From assembly GCA_949316495.1 (NCBI GenBank), contig OX439012.1, positions 2,945,059 through 3,009,058 on the forward strand: 64,000 nt of DNA, read 5' to 3'. The notes under the pieces were generated by a model. The model was not told the DNA's origin, searched no databases, and saw nothing but the letters and a program-made list of their open reading frames with translations. This DNA is from Amphiduros pacificus. Taxonomy: Eukaryota; Annelida; Polychaeta; Phyllodocida; Hesionidae. Both the position numbers and the translations under genes were made by a program. Positions 41,401 to 56,400 of the stretch are shown here, one piece after another (position 1 is the first letter of the stretch; every line of letters starts with the position of its first letter).

Positions 41401-44400
41401 GGAAACGGTCGAATAGGTGAATGGTCGAATAGGGAATGGTCGAAACAGCCAGACACAGTTTATAAGATGTTGGGAGTGGCTGATCAATAGAGGTTGGAGG
41501 GGGGGCACAAGATCCAAACTCTGGCCACCACCAGGCTGGTGAGAACATGGAAATGGTTATATAATCAGTGATGAAAGTCTTCAGGAAATAACCTGAATTC
41601 AGGTTTTTTCTCCAAATATGAAATTCAAAATGGTCTGAAATCAGTCTGAAACATCTAAAAATGACATTGATGAAAGGGGGGAGGGGTATCTTCAGGTTAA
41701 TTTTTAAGGGTTTCAGGTTTTTTCCTGAATGCTGACTTTCATTATTGTCTTATAAGATTCTGTTAATAAGATGTTGGGAGTGGCTGATCAATAGATCCCA
41801 ATGTTGGTGAGGGGGAGGTGGGGGGGAACGTGGTCATATAAATACTGTGGACATACAGAGCAGTCACATGTGACATTATCGTTAGAACAAAAATACAACT
41901 GAATTATCTAAAACTTTTCCATGCAATATTATTGAAGCTGATATTTTCTTTGTAACTATCTTCCCAATTACACCAGTGACATTGTGAACAAAAAAAAAAC
42001 ATTTATTATAAATATTACAATTACAAATATTACAACATTTATTACAATTTTCCTTTCAGGTAAAATAAAGATAGAATCAATTTATCTGAATCAATGTTAA
42101 ATGTAGAAAGCTGAAATTGCCAAACCAATAAAATTCACACAACAGGATGATATTATCTACAATATAATTTTGTTGAAATATGGTTTTAGTAAGTAGTTGT
42201 ATTGGTCACTATGGGTGTATTCGGAGAGTGAGTGTTATTGGCATACTGACAGGGCCGGGTGGACTCGAGGTGCGGGGACCAGGGTGAGTGTTATTGGCAT
42301 ACTGACAGGGCCAGGTGGACTCGAGGTGCGGGGACCAGGGTGAGTATTATTGGCATACTGACAGGGCCGGGTGGACTCGAGGTGCGGGGGACCAGGGTGA
42401 GTGTTATTGGCATACTGACAGGGCCGGGTGGACTCGAGGTGCGGGGACCAGGGTGAGTGTTATTGGCATACTGACAGGGCCGGGTGGACTCGAGGTGTGG
42501 GGACCAGGGTGAGTGTTATTGGCATACTGACAGGGCCGGGTGGACTCGAGGTGCGGGGACCAGGGTGAGTGTTATTGGCATACTGACAGGGCCGGGTGGA
42601 CTCGAGGTGCGGGGACCAGGGTGAGTGTTATTGGCATACTGACAGGGCCGGGTGGACTCGAGGTGCGGGGACCAGGGTGAGTGTTATTGGCATACTGACA
42701 GGGCCGGGTGGACTCGAGGTGCGGGGACCAGGGTGAGTGTTATTGGCATACTGACAGGGCTGGGTGGACTCGAGGTGCGGGGACCAGGGTGAGTGTTAAT
42801 GGCATACTGACAGGGCCGGGTGGACTCGAAGTGTGGGGACCAGGGTGAGTGTTATTGGCATACTGACAGGGCCGGGTGGACTCGAGGTGCGGGGACCAGG
42901 GTGAGTGTTATTGGCATACTGACAGGGCCGGGTGGACTCGAGGTGCGGGGACCAGAGTGAGTGTTATTGGCATACTGACAGGGCCGGGTGGACTCGAGGT
43001 GCGGGGACCAGGGTGAGTGTTATTGGCATACTGACAGGGCCGGGTGGACTCGAGGTGCGGGGACCAGGGTGAGTGTTATTGGCATACTGACAGGGCCGGG
43101 TGGACTCGAGGTGCGGGGACCAGGGTGAGTGTTATTGGCATACTGACAGGGCCGGGTGGACTCGAGGTGCGGGGACCAGGGTGAGTGTTATTGGCATACT
43201 GACAGGGCCGGGTGGACTCGAGGTGCGGGGACCAGGGTGAGTGTTATTGGCATACTGACAGGGCTGGGTGGACTTGAGGTGCGGGGACCAGGGTGAGTGT
43301 TATTGGCATACTGACAGGGCCGGGTGGACTCGAGGTGCTGGGACCAGGGTGAGAAATGCACCATGCACACTTATTGAATTTGCTGGAAGTGGCAGCAATT
43401 TAATATCACTGTACATGATATGAATGAAATATGCGTGAAATTCTATCCTGTACAGCTCAGTGTGATTCTCTGTACAGTCAGATATTGGTGTGACTGTATA
43501 TGGTCACGCTGCGAGTTCTGTAGACACGTTCCCCTGTTGGGATATGTGTCTGCAATGGGTATATTGTTTTATCTGATCTGGGATTTAAACAAGCTGTTCA
43601 AATAAACTTTTTTCCAGTTGTGAAGATGAGTTTTGCCAGCTTGTTTAACCAGTGAGTCTCATTTCCTGGTCTCCATGTGTTAGTAAGGACCAGTTTATAC
43701 GTTCAGTAACCACAGTTCTCACATTGGTCTGCACTTTATGTTTCATCTCGTGGTTTCGAGAACTTGGGAGAAAATCTTTAATTTTACAGCTTTGTATGTA
43801 ACAAGAGGATGTTTTGTGATATTTAGTTACCGTATTTACTTGAATATAGGACAACCCTGTGTATAAGCCCATCCCCCAAACATTGACTAAAGGTTTGGGT
43901 CCTAATTTCTTGTCCTTTATTCGAGTAAATACGGTAATCATGAATTTAACTGATTATTTAGATGTTTGACTCAGACTGCTTCAATCCTCCTTTGTTCCTA
44001 TCAACTTCATCAATACCAGATTTATTAGGTTACGTAAATATTATATATTGTTCAGTCAATTGCTATTTATCATATAAAAAAGAAGTAAATTGCCTTGTCC
44101 ATAGTTGTGCAGTGTGATCTAATGGATCTGAGGAAGGGTTTGCTGAGATATTGATCAGGGGTTGGATGGCCTACGTAGGACGTCTGGGAGCCTGGGTCTC
44201 TATAACCTCCCGCTGGGATTTAACCATCCTCTCGGCTCTCTGGTGTCAATTTATGTCAAAAATTTCCATCCTCTCAGTTTTAAGGTCATCCACGGCTGGT
44301 GTTGTGTTATCACCAGTGCCACTGCAAGCCTTGTTACCAGAAGTTTTGATTACTGGCTTGATTAGCCTAGTGGCCAGTGACTCTTCTAAAATGCTGGCTC

Positions 44401-47400
44401 ACACTGGCTCTCACTGGCTCTCACTGTCTCTCACTGGCTCACACTGGCTCACACTGTCTCTCACTGGCTCACACTGTCTCTCACTGGCTCACACTGACTC
44501 TCACACTGGCTCTCTCCCTGGTTCACACTAACTCACTGGTTCTCAGGTTCACACTGGCTCACACTTGCTCACTGGCTCACACTGGCTCTCTCACTGGCTC
44601 TCTCACTGGCTCACACTAGCTCACTGACTCTCACTGGCTCATACTGGCTCTCACACTGGCATATACTGACACATACTGGCACATACTGGCTCACACTAGC
44701 TCACTGGTTCTCAGGTTCACACTGGCTCACACTAGCTCACTGGCTCACACTGGCTCTCTCACTGGCTCACACTAGCTCACTGACTCTCACTGGCTCTCAC
44801 ACTGGCGTATACTGGCACATATTGGCACATACTGGCTCACACTAGCTCACTGGCTTTCACTGGCTCATACTGGCACACTGGCTCATACAGGCTCACACTG
44901 GCTGACACTGGCACATTAGCTGACACTGGCTCATACTGGCTCACACTGGCTCATACTGGCTCACACTGGCTCACACTGGCTCACACTGGCTCACACTGGC
45001 TCACACTGGCTCTCCCACTGGTTCACTGGGTCACACTGGCACATACTGGCTATCATGGGTCACACTGGCTCTCTCATTGGCTCACACTGGCTCTCTCACT
45101 GGCTCACACTGGCTCATACTGGCTCACACTGGTACATTGGCTCGGAGCCTGTAGGGACATGCCAATAAGTCTTTTGAATTTTTTTATGTGACGTGTCTTT
45201 TGTCATGTCTTTGTGGTTGATACAAAAGGAAAATCCCCAGCAAAGGCCGACCAAAAAATCCCAGGTCTGAAATGTAGGGCATTAAATCTGAGTTGGAGAT
45301 TTTGACTTGATCAGCTTGATGTGTACTTAGACGTTATTTGGTATTCCACCGCAATTCCACATAGAAGGACTGTTAAAGTCTCATGGATAAATCTGCTGGT
45401 GAACAAGTTGTGGCAGTGTTTGATATGGTGGTTTACATATTTGTCCATAATGACTGTTTGGAATTCTGTCACCATAAAACAAACAAGTGCTGGTTTTAAA
45501 ACAAAAATCAAGCTCGCACATGTTTACAAAATCCCAAGGCAAATCCTTGGCAAAATCTAAGAAAATCTTCATACTCTACCACTCACAAATCACTTCTCAT
45601 ACAAAAGCGCTATCTGATGGTGTAAGCAGAAACTATGTGCCAAAAACATGGCAGACATGGACTGATAATAGGTGTATGCTCCATAGACTTACAGCTTAAT
45701 CCTGTCAAAACAAATGCAAACGAAAATTGGAGCAGCTATTTTTGTGCTGATAATATTGCAATTTCATGTAGAGTTACAGTTGATAAAAAAACCCTAAAGG
45801 ACAAGCCGACTTGCATTTTATTAATTTGCTGGACTAGTGTATATCCATACAGCAATTGCTATGATTCATAACCATGGTTATTCATTATTCTCAATGAAAT
45901 GTCATGATTATAAGCTCATGATCCAAAGGTCCTGACATTATAACCGTGACAACATTGGAACCCAATGTAGCCCAAGAGAATGTTACAAATAACAGAGAGG
46001 AGTCATGCTTGACCATCATCCAGAGTGGAGTCATGCTCGACCATTATCCAGAGTGCAGTCATGCTTGACCATTATCCAGAGTGGAGTCGTGCTTGACCAT
46101 TATCCAGAGTGGAGTCATGCTTGACCATTATCCAGAGTGCAGTCATGCTTGACCATTATCCAGAGTGGAGTCGTGCTTGACCATTATCCAGAGTGGAGTC
46201 ATGATTGACCATTATCCCGAGTGCAGTCATGCTTGACCATTATCCAGAGTGCAGTCATGCTTGACCATTATCCAGAGTGCAATCATGCTGCACCATTATC
46301 CAGAGTGGAGTCATGCTTGCCCGGAGTGGATTCGTGCTTGACCATTATCCAGAGTGGAGTCGTGCTTGACCATTATCCAGAGTGGAGTCGTGCTTGACCA
46401 TTATCCAGAGTGGAATTATGCTTGACCATTATCCAGAGTGCAGTCATGCTTGACCATTGTCCAGAGTGCAGTCATGCTTGACCATTATCCAGAGTATAGT
46501 CGTGTTTGACCATTATCCAGAGTGCAGTCATGCTTGACCATTATCCAGAGTGGAGTTGTGCTTGACCATTATCCAGAGTGGAATTATGCTTGACCATTAT
46601 CCAGAGTGGAATTATGCTTGACCATTATCCAGAGTGGAGTCATGCTTGACCATTATCCAGAGTGCAGTCATGCTTGACCATTATCCAGAGTGCAGCCATG
46701 CTTGACCATTATCCAGAGTGCAGTCATGCTTGACCATTATCCAAAGTGGAGTCATGCTTGACCATTATCCAAAGTGGAGTTGTGCTTGCCCAGAGTGGAG
46801 TCGTGCTTGACCATTATCCAGAGTGGAATTATGCTTGACCATTATCCAGAGTGCAGCCATGCTTGACCATTATCCAGAGTGCAGTCATGCTTGACCATTA
46901 TCCAGAGTGCAGTCATGCTTGACCATTATCCAGAGTGCAGTCATGCTTGACCATTATCCAGAGTGCAGTCATGCTTGACCATTATCCAGAGTGCAGTCAA
47001 AGCTTGACCATTATCCAGAGTGCAGTCATGCTTGAGGTGTGAGATGGTTAATAAATGTTCAGGTGTCAATTGAAGAGAAGGACAACTTCTTTCACTGGTT
47101 TGGCAGACATCTTTTTTGATAAAGTATATTTGATGTAATTGTATGTATTCTGTCTTTGCAGGAGACCCATGTACAATCTCATCCCAGATAGAGTTGGATG
47201 AAGCTATCAGGCTGTATGACATCAACAAGGACTCCGAGATCACCATACACGGTAAGATAACACAGTCAAATATATATATATCGTACTTGTCAGATCATCA
47301 TACACAGTAAGATAACACAGTCAAATATATATATTGTACTTGTCAGATCACCATACATGGTAAGATAACACAGTCAAATATATATATGGTACTGTTTATC

Positions 47401-50400
47401 TTAGCCAGAGTAAGCTAACACATTCAGAGATTTATGTAGGGTTAAAAGAAAATCAAAATAACCGAGTCGAAGATATATAAAAGATTAAACTTAATCACAA
47501 TTCCTGGTTATTTACCATGTTCACAGATGTAATAACACAATCATTTATACTGGTACATTTCAGGCAGTTTTATTTAGAATGCCTCTTTGACCATATATAG
47601 ATATTCCATTGATAGAGGAGTTAGTTATATGGCATGAATGTTGATGATGACGACGTAACCTTAGTAGATCAGATATTTTCAGGACCACCTATATGTCTTT
47701 ACTGAGTAATATATAGCCGAGGAAAGGTAGAAAAATAGGAGAAGATATTGGCAAGTGTACATATCCCGGTCTACTCTTCATTATGCGCCTTGCACCAGTG
47801 ATGAGTCTCGCTATATTCCACTTCTTTTAGGCAGAAAACATGAGCCAGATTTACCTGCCTTGTTGTGATAACAAAGATGAATTTACCTCTTTGTGGAATA
47901 AAATATTGTTTATCATCAAGAAACCAATCAACAATATTCTGTTACTTTTTTTCATAAAAGAAACTGGAGGATTTTTTATTGCAGGTTTAAGCCGTTATTT
48001 TGATATCAACATATATTTTATATAATCGTAGGGCCCACCATATATGGTCAGATTGGAATATTTCTCTTACAAATCAGAGAATCTTGGGACAGTATTTTGG
48101 CAACACATCGCCCACAGCCTCATACATACTCCAGACAGAATTCAAGTTAATCATTACAAGATGTGTATCTTGTGCCAAGAATTAAGTCTGGGGTTGTTTT
48201 GGTCTTAATCAGCAGTTGGATTCAGACGCTTATTTAGTCATATATATCCCAGTTGTGTATATCCCAGGTCTATATGACCCAAATGCAGTGATGAATGAAG
48301 CCATATCTGGTGAGTTCTATATACCACTATATGGTTGCCTGGCATTGACTGATAAGTTAGTGTTTGATGTCAGAATCTTCGTCATCCAATGTTATAACAT
48401 ATACTTCACCATTGCCAGCTGAGGACAACCTTATACCCTGCTGATAATGTGATGAGTCAGGCAAACTCGGGCAAGGCATCATATGGTAATAGGCAGAGGC
48501 TGGGCCACAAGTATTCATCATATATATATATTGTACAAGAAAGTTTAATTAAATCTAGCAGACAGGGCACCAGGCCCCTCTCCTTAGCATTAGATGGGTA
48601 TCCCCTTTAATCTCTTCCATTGTCATGTTGAATATATGTTACGATTCTGCAACTCCTGACATTCTATGATCTGATTGGTTCATTATCGCAGCAATACAAT
48701 ACAATAATAGGGAGCTGCTGATCACTTTATGTGTGACCTTATTACCATGATGAGGGTTTGATGCTGTGTGACTCTCATCAGAGGACTTGTGCAACAAGTT
48801 GGAATGAATGTATTGTTGTGGTTATGTCAGATGTTGGCTCATGTTGTATCACACCAGAACTGTGTCTGAATACTGACAACCCTGCCACTCTGGGTCTGGA
48901 GGCTTTGCAAACAAAGCCAATACACTTACAAATTGTAGATGAATCTTGTGGCCCTGGATGAGGAAGAGATGTGAAGGTGGCAGATTCTTCAGGGATCATA
49001 TTCACATCATTAGGAATCAGCTTCCTGCTTGGTCCTACTCAGTATTATGTGTGAATTCTATATATTGGGTCATGTTTGGCACTCTTTAAAAGTCTATTAG
49101 GAGATGTTGAACATTGTGCATGACTCCATTTGGTCATTTTTAGCATTGTGCATGACTCCATTTGGTCATGTTTTGGTATTGAGTGTGAATTCAATATGTT
49201 AAGCGTATCTCAGTTTGATCACATTAAGCATGCCTGTATTTAGTCATTCTGGGACATGAAGCACTGCCTTGAAGTATTCACTATAACATATGGACCATTT
49301 CATTATAATTATGAGATCATGCCACTCCAGCCCTGCAGGCAGATTGAACTATATATCCCAGGCAGGTACCAGTCAGGACCACGCCTGTAGTGGGTCACGC
49401 AAGGCGCCAGGCAGGTACCAGTCAGGACCACAGCTCTAGTGGGTCACGCAATGTACCAGGCAGGTATCAGTCAGGACCACGCCTCTAGTGGGTCACGCAA
49501 TGTGCCAGGCAGGTACCAGTCAGGACCACGCCTCCAGTGGGTCACGCAATGTGCCAGGCAGGTACCAGTCAGGACCACGCCTCTAGTGGGTCACGCAATG
49601 TGCCAGGCAGGTACCAGTCAGGACCACGCCTCTAGTGGGTCACGCAATGTGCCAGGCAGGTACCAGTCAGGGCCACGCCTCTAGTGGGTCACGCAATGTG
49701 CCAGGCAGGTACCAGTCAGGACCACGCCTCTAGTGGGTCACGCAAGGCGCCAGGCAAGTACCAGTCAGGACCACGCCTCTAGTGGGCCACACAAATTATA
49801 ATCATTAAATTATCACATGCTCCACCTGACATATGTGTCATTGATATAAGTAAAGACTGTAGAAAATAGACTGGAGACTATTAGTTGTTGAGTTTAGTTG
49901 GACTGTATGTGACTCTATATGTGTCTGACCGGTTGTGGTTCTCAGGGGGACTGGGAGCACCTGAGGGCACATTCCTCTGCCCAGTCGTTCCATTATCACT
50001 TCCTATTGACTATTATTCCTGCTATATTTGATCACATGTCAGAATTGATATTTAGTCCTTCTGCAGAGGAGGTCGGATCAAACCTTCTTCAGTTATTCCG
50101 CAACATGATTGTAATAGAACCTGAACCAGTTCAGGATTTAGATGCGATTTATTTTTATTTTCATTGGTCTTTACATGATGACTCTATAACTATTGATATT
50201 CTAAAAGATATTTGACTACATATATAACATGGTTTACATATAGCACTCAAGAGATTTAAGTAACAAAATATAAATATGGTATAGCTGAACCATGCTTAGA
50301 TAATTCATCACATTTTGAAAGGCACTGTTGAAGCAAAGGTAGATTTTAGATGTATTTTATGAGACTCAGTTATGGCAGCAGTGAGTGATGCCTGTATTTT

Positions 50401-53400
50401 ATCAGACCGTGTGCTGCCTCATCCCGAGACCAGGTTCACTTATAATGATGATAATATAGACACCAGGAGCTGACTGACTGGTGGTGAGGATGTGAGCACC
50501 CAGGTAGGCCTGACAGTCAGGCACCATGATAATATAGACACCAGGAGCTGACTGACTGGTGGTGAGGATGTGAGCACCCAGGTAGGCCTGACAGTCAGGC
50601 ACCATAAGCTCCATGCTATAAGTATATTGGGAAAAATGATCTGGCCGTGCAATAATCATGATAATGAGTACATATCTGGGCATCTTCCTGCCATGTGTCT
50701 GCTGGACTCCCTCCAGTATGAGACCAGTTAGTACCAGAAGAAGCGGAGTGTGAGAAGAGGAGGAGTATTCCAGGATGGTGACCATGAATGAGGTCTGGTG
50801 CAAACATCTGTGTCGCTGGATGACCGCAATGGGTAGGACGTATTTCTGTACAATAAGCGCTCTTCATGGTTGCAAAGTCCATTTACAAGGGTTGCTAGAC
50901 ATATATGTGAAAGTTATGCGAGTCAGGATTTTATTTCTCTTTATGCGCCCAGTACCTTGTTATTAATTATCTTGTTCTTGAGAAGATTTTATATTAGAAT
51001 ATGTATATAAAGAGATATTGGCTATGATATCAAGTTGGACCTGCAAAACCCAAGTTGATCAAGAAGACTTTATCCTGTGATACTCCAGTAGACGTTATCC
51101 TGTGATACTCCAGTAGACTTTATCCTGTGCCACTCAAGTAGACTTTATCCTGTGCCACTCAAGAAGACTTTATCCTGTGATACTCCAGTAGACATTATCC
51201 TGTGATACTCCAGTAGACGTTATCCTGTGTCACTCAGGTAGACTTTATCCTGTGTCACTCAAGTAGACTTTATCCTGTGCCACTCAAGTAGACTTTATCC
51301 TGTGCCACTCAAGTAGATTTATCCTGTGCCACTCAAGTAGACTTTATCCTTTGTCACTCAAGTAGACCTTATCCTGTGTCACTCAGGTAGACCTTATCCT
51401 GTGTCACTCAAGTAGACTTTATCTTGTGTCACTCAAGTAGACCTTATCCTGTGCCACTCAAGTAGATTTATCCTGTGCCACTCAAGTAGACTTTATCCTG
51501 TGTCACTCAAGTAGACTTTATCCTGTGTCACTCAAGTAGACTTTATCCTGTGTCACTCAAGTAGACCTTATCCTGTGTCACTCAGGTAGACCTTATCCTG
51601 TGTCACTCAAGTAAACTTTATCCTGTAATACTCCAGTAGACTGTATCCTGTGTCACTCAAGTAGACTTTATCCTGTGCCACTCAAGTAGACTTTATCCTG
51701 TGACACTCAAGTAGACTTTATCCTGTGATACTCCAGTAGACTTTATCCTGTGTCACTCAAGTAGACTTTATCCTGTGCCACTCAAGTAGACTTTATCCTG
51801 TGACACTCAAGTAGACTTTATCCTGTGACACTCAAGTAGACATTATCCTGTGATACTCCAGTAGACTTTATCCTGTGATACTCCAGTAGACTTTATCCTG
51901 TGCCACTCAAGTAGACTTTATCCTGTGCCACTCAAGTAGACATTATCCTGTGATACTCCAGTAGACTTTATCCTGTGATACTCCAGTAGACTTTATCCTG
52001 TGCCACTCAAGTAGTCTACTCTTCCCTTATTGAGAACTACATACGGGAACTATACAAATTACCAGAACAGGAACTATCCAAATTACTGGAACAGGAACTG
52101 TACAAATTACCGGAACATGAACTATAAAACTACTCTGAAACTAATCAACAATAATGCCGATTGATAGGGCACCTGGACTGATTTGTTTTCTTTGAGGAGG
52201 AGGAAGTCTGAGGAGGAAATCTGAGGAACAGTGCATTCTCTGAGCAGGAAATCTGAGGAACAGTGCATTCTCTGACCCCCAGTCTCTGACCTCCAGTCTC
52301 TGACCCCCAGTCTCTGACCCCTAGTCTCTGACCCCTAGTCTCTGACCTCCAGTCTCTGACCCCAGTCTCTGACCCCAGTCTCTGACCCCCAGTCTCTGAC
52401 CTCCAGTCTCTGACCCCCAGTCTCTTTATGGGCAGTCACTTTATAGGCAGTCATATCTATTGTCCAATAAGCTTATATTTCTCATACACAATTATGTGTA
52501 TCAAGCAGACATTTGTAGTCGAGGTTTTATTGGCCATGATATACATCAATAAAACATCTTTGTGGAGATCTACTTAATGTCAATTTTTCCATCAATATTA
52601 TTTACAAAAGAAATTTGAGTTTGATTACATTTAAAGAAATAGACAAAACAAAAATTTCTTACAAAGACAAGGACAAATATTGAGAAATATATGAATATAA
52701 CTGTTTAATGATGAAATGATCTTTACATACAAATCAATATCTGATAAACAATTTTATGTCCTAACATATGTAATATTTTACCAGATTCAGATCAATATGT
52801 AATATTTTAAACCCATCTTAATTGTTTTAATATTTGAACAGAGAAGATAAGTTTTTTTCACAGTGGAAAAAAAACCATAAATTGATAAATGATTGATACT
52901 TTTTCATTATTTCCAATGTTTGATTTAGAGTCAATTTTTCCTTTCTATCTTTGATAACAATGTTCATGTCATGGCATAATTGATATAATAGCCACTCCAT
53001 ATTAATAAATGTTTAGACAAGATGAGAGGAATAAGGAAGAGGTGAACGAGGAACCTGCGGACCTGATTATCTAGGTTATACTGATAAGAATGATGTTTAT
53101 AATAGATATACACTGATAAGCCAGTGAGGGCTGGGTAGAAATGTCATCCAGCCACCAGGTGCGATATAACATCCAGGCACATTCTGCCTGGTGGGAATAA
53201 CATCCAGGCACTCTGCCTATTGGAAATAATATCCAGGCACATTCTACCTGGTGGAAATATCATCCAGGCACTCTGCCTATTGGAAATATCATCCAGGCAC
53301 TCTGCCTATTGGAATATCATCCAGGCACTCTCCCTGTTGAAAATAATATCCAGGCACTCTCCCTGTTGAAAATAATATCCAGGCACTATTACTGTTGGAA

Positions 53401-56400
53401 ATAATATCCAAGTACATTCTGCCTGGTGGGAAGGGTTACCATGCAAATCCTGCAAAGGGTTTATCATCCAGGTTTATGTTTATGTGAATATCATTTAGGC
53501 ATATTTTGACAGGTATATATATCATCCAGGCATAATTTGACAGGTATATATATCATCCAGGCATAATTTGACAGGTATATATATCATCCAGGCATAATTT
53601 GACAGGTATATATATCATCCAGGCATAATTTGACAGGTATATATATCATCCAGGCATAATTTGACAGGTATATATATCATTTAGGCATAATTTGACAGGT
53701 ATATATATCATTCAGGCATAATTTGACAGGTATATATATCATTCAGGCATAATTTGACAGGTATATATATCATCCAGGCATAATTTGACAGGTATATATA
53801 TCATCCAGGCATAATTTGACAGGTATATATATCATCCAGGCATAATTTGACAGGTATATATATCATCCAGGCATAATTTGACAGGTATATATATCATCCA
53901 GGCATAATTTGACAGGTATATATATCATCCAGGCATAATTTGACAGGTATATATATCATCCAGGCATAATTTGACAGGTATATATATCATTTAGGCATAA
54001 TTTGACAGGTATATATATCATTCAGGCATAATTTGACAGGTATATATATCATTCAGGCATAATTTGACAGGTATATATATCATCCAGGCATAATTTGACA
54101 GGTATATATATCATCCAGGCATAATTTGACAGGTATATATATCATCCAGGCATAATTTGACAGGTATATATATCATCCAGGCATAATTTGACAGGTATAT
54201 ATATCATCCAGGCATAATTTGACAGGTATATATATCATTTAGGCATAATTTGACAGGTATATATATCATTCAGGCATAATTTGACAGGTATATATATCAT
54301 CCAGGCATAATTTGACAGGTATATATATCATCCAGGCATAATTTGACAGGTATATATATCATCCAGGCATAATTTGACAGGTATATATATCATCCAGGCA
54401 TAATTTGACAGGTATATATATCATCCAGGCATAATTTGACAGGTATATATATCATTTAGGCATAATTTGACAGGTATATATATCATTCAGGCATAATTTG
54501 ACAGGTATATATATCATCCAGGCATAATTTGACAGGTATATATATCATCCAGGCATAATTTGACAGGTATATATATCATCCAGGCACATCCAGGAATATA
54601 GTTAATACATATTCTTCCCAAATTAAAAAAAAAACAAGCGATCAAATATGTATATAAGTACATCCAAAACATCTGTCTCAAGGCCCGCAAAAAATAATGG
54701 CAGAGAAATCAAATGATAGTTGATTGTGGCATTTCAAGTTCTATTCAGTGAGGCAAATAAAAGGACAGTAGGAGACAAAGCCTTCTATGCAAGTTGAATA
54801 TGCTTGCTGCATATATATGCAAAGAGGTGTTGTCTTGCCTTCCCTTATAAACCTTTGATAGTCTTGAGGGTTCACACAGGAGGAGGGACTTGGTACATTT
54901 ATTAAAAAGCTTATGGTATGGAGTGTATAAGGTTGGATATGGTAATATGGTAGGGAACACTTAACCTGGAGAAGACTGCTTTATAACACACTCCATACAG
55001 CAACAGCCACTTAACCCGGAGGAGACTGCCTCATAAGAAGCCACACACTCCATACAGCAACAGCCACTGATGGAGTTTCAATAGGATAACAAAGTCACAA
55101 TGCAACTAAGACAAAGCCTTGTGGATGTTTGTGATGTCCTATTAAGAGGCAGGAAGTAGAAGGAATAGGGAAATACAAGGAGAGATGACAACTTGATTTA
55201 TTATGCTATTTAATTACAATGCACCAGGATAAAAGTAGAACAAGGGAAATGTCAATCTGGATAAATGTCGGCCAGATTACATGTGGATAACATATCATAC
55301 ATCAGCTGGCTCCATGGAATAGTTAAAATTTAATTTGGAATTGATTGAAGAGAACCAGTAGAGTCCATACTTCTAGGCCATGTTAAGCTGTGTTCATCAA
55401 GTGGTTAAAGAATGTTTCAAGTAATGTAATACAATGGATATAAATCAATCTGGACATTTCTTAACATATTGCTGGCAATGATACAACATAATATAGTTGA
55501 TTACAAATCAATGTAGTATATTGCCTTATTTTCCGGCAATGATATGATCTAATAGAGCTGAATGCATATCAGTATATTGCCTTATGTCGGATAGGATAGG
55601 ATTGGATCGGATAGTGTCGGATCGGTTGGATAAGATAGGATAGTGTCGGATCGGTTGGATAGGATAGGATAGTGTCGGATCGGTTGGATAGGATAGGATT
55701 GGATAGGATAGGATAAGTTAGGATAGGATGGGATGGGATCGAATAGAATAGAATAGGATGTCCGTACGCACATCTGGTTCATTGACCAATCACTACAGTC
55801 GAGACAATGGTGGCAGACAGTGGCAAATATTTTTTAAATGTTAATTGACCACAGGGTCATTTGGGGCAGCTACAGATTTTCTAGTATAATATATTCCTGG
55901 TTATATATTTTATCAAGCTTTCAGGATAAGATTTTGAATATTTAAATATAATCATAACTTCAATGAGTTCAAAGTCCTGTGGTGGGTTTTTGCTACTCCA
56001 AAATAGATACAATTCCAGATGACATTTCAATGTGAGGTGATTCCTTATCATAATGACTTTGGCATCTGAAATTAATATAAAATTGCTTGGAAATTTCCAA
56101 TGCAAAAATCTTCAGCATTTATAATTGAAATGAATAAGATAACAGCCATAATCAGACTATTATCAGTGCATTTTAAGCAAGCTGTCTAGCCATCCAGGTT
56201 TTATGACATCACACAATGCAAATAGATCTGATGTGGATATATCAGTGCTTCTGTGTGTCAGAGTGACTTCTATGTGTCAGTGACTTCTATGTGTCAGAGT
56301 GACTTCTATGTGTCAGAGTGACTTCTATGTGTCAGAGTGACTTCTATGTGTCAGAGTGACTTCTTTGTGTCAGAGTGACTTCTATGTGTCAGAGTGACTT

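Noticed and set aside
46012-54588. Regularly spaced short repeats resembling a CRISPR array
   Set aside because: The repeats abut with no unique spacers, lie in an animal intron, and have no cas genes nearby. They are minisatellites.
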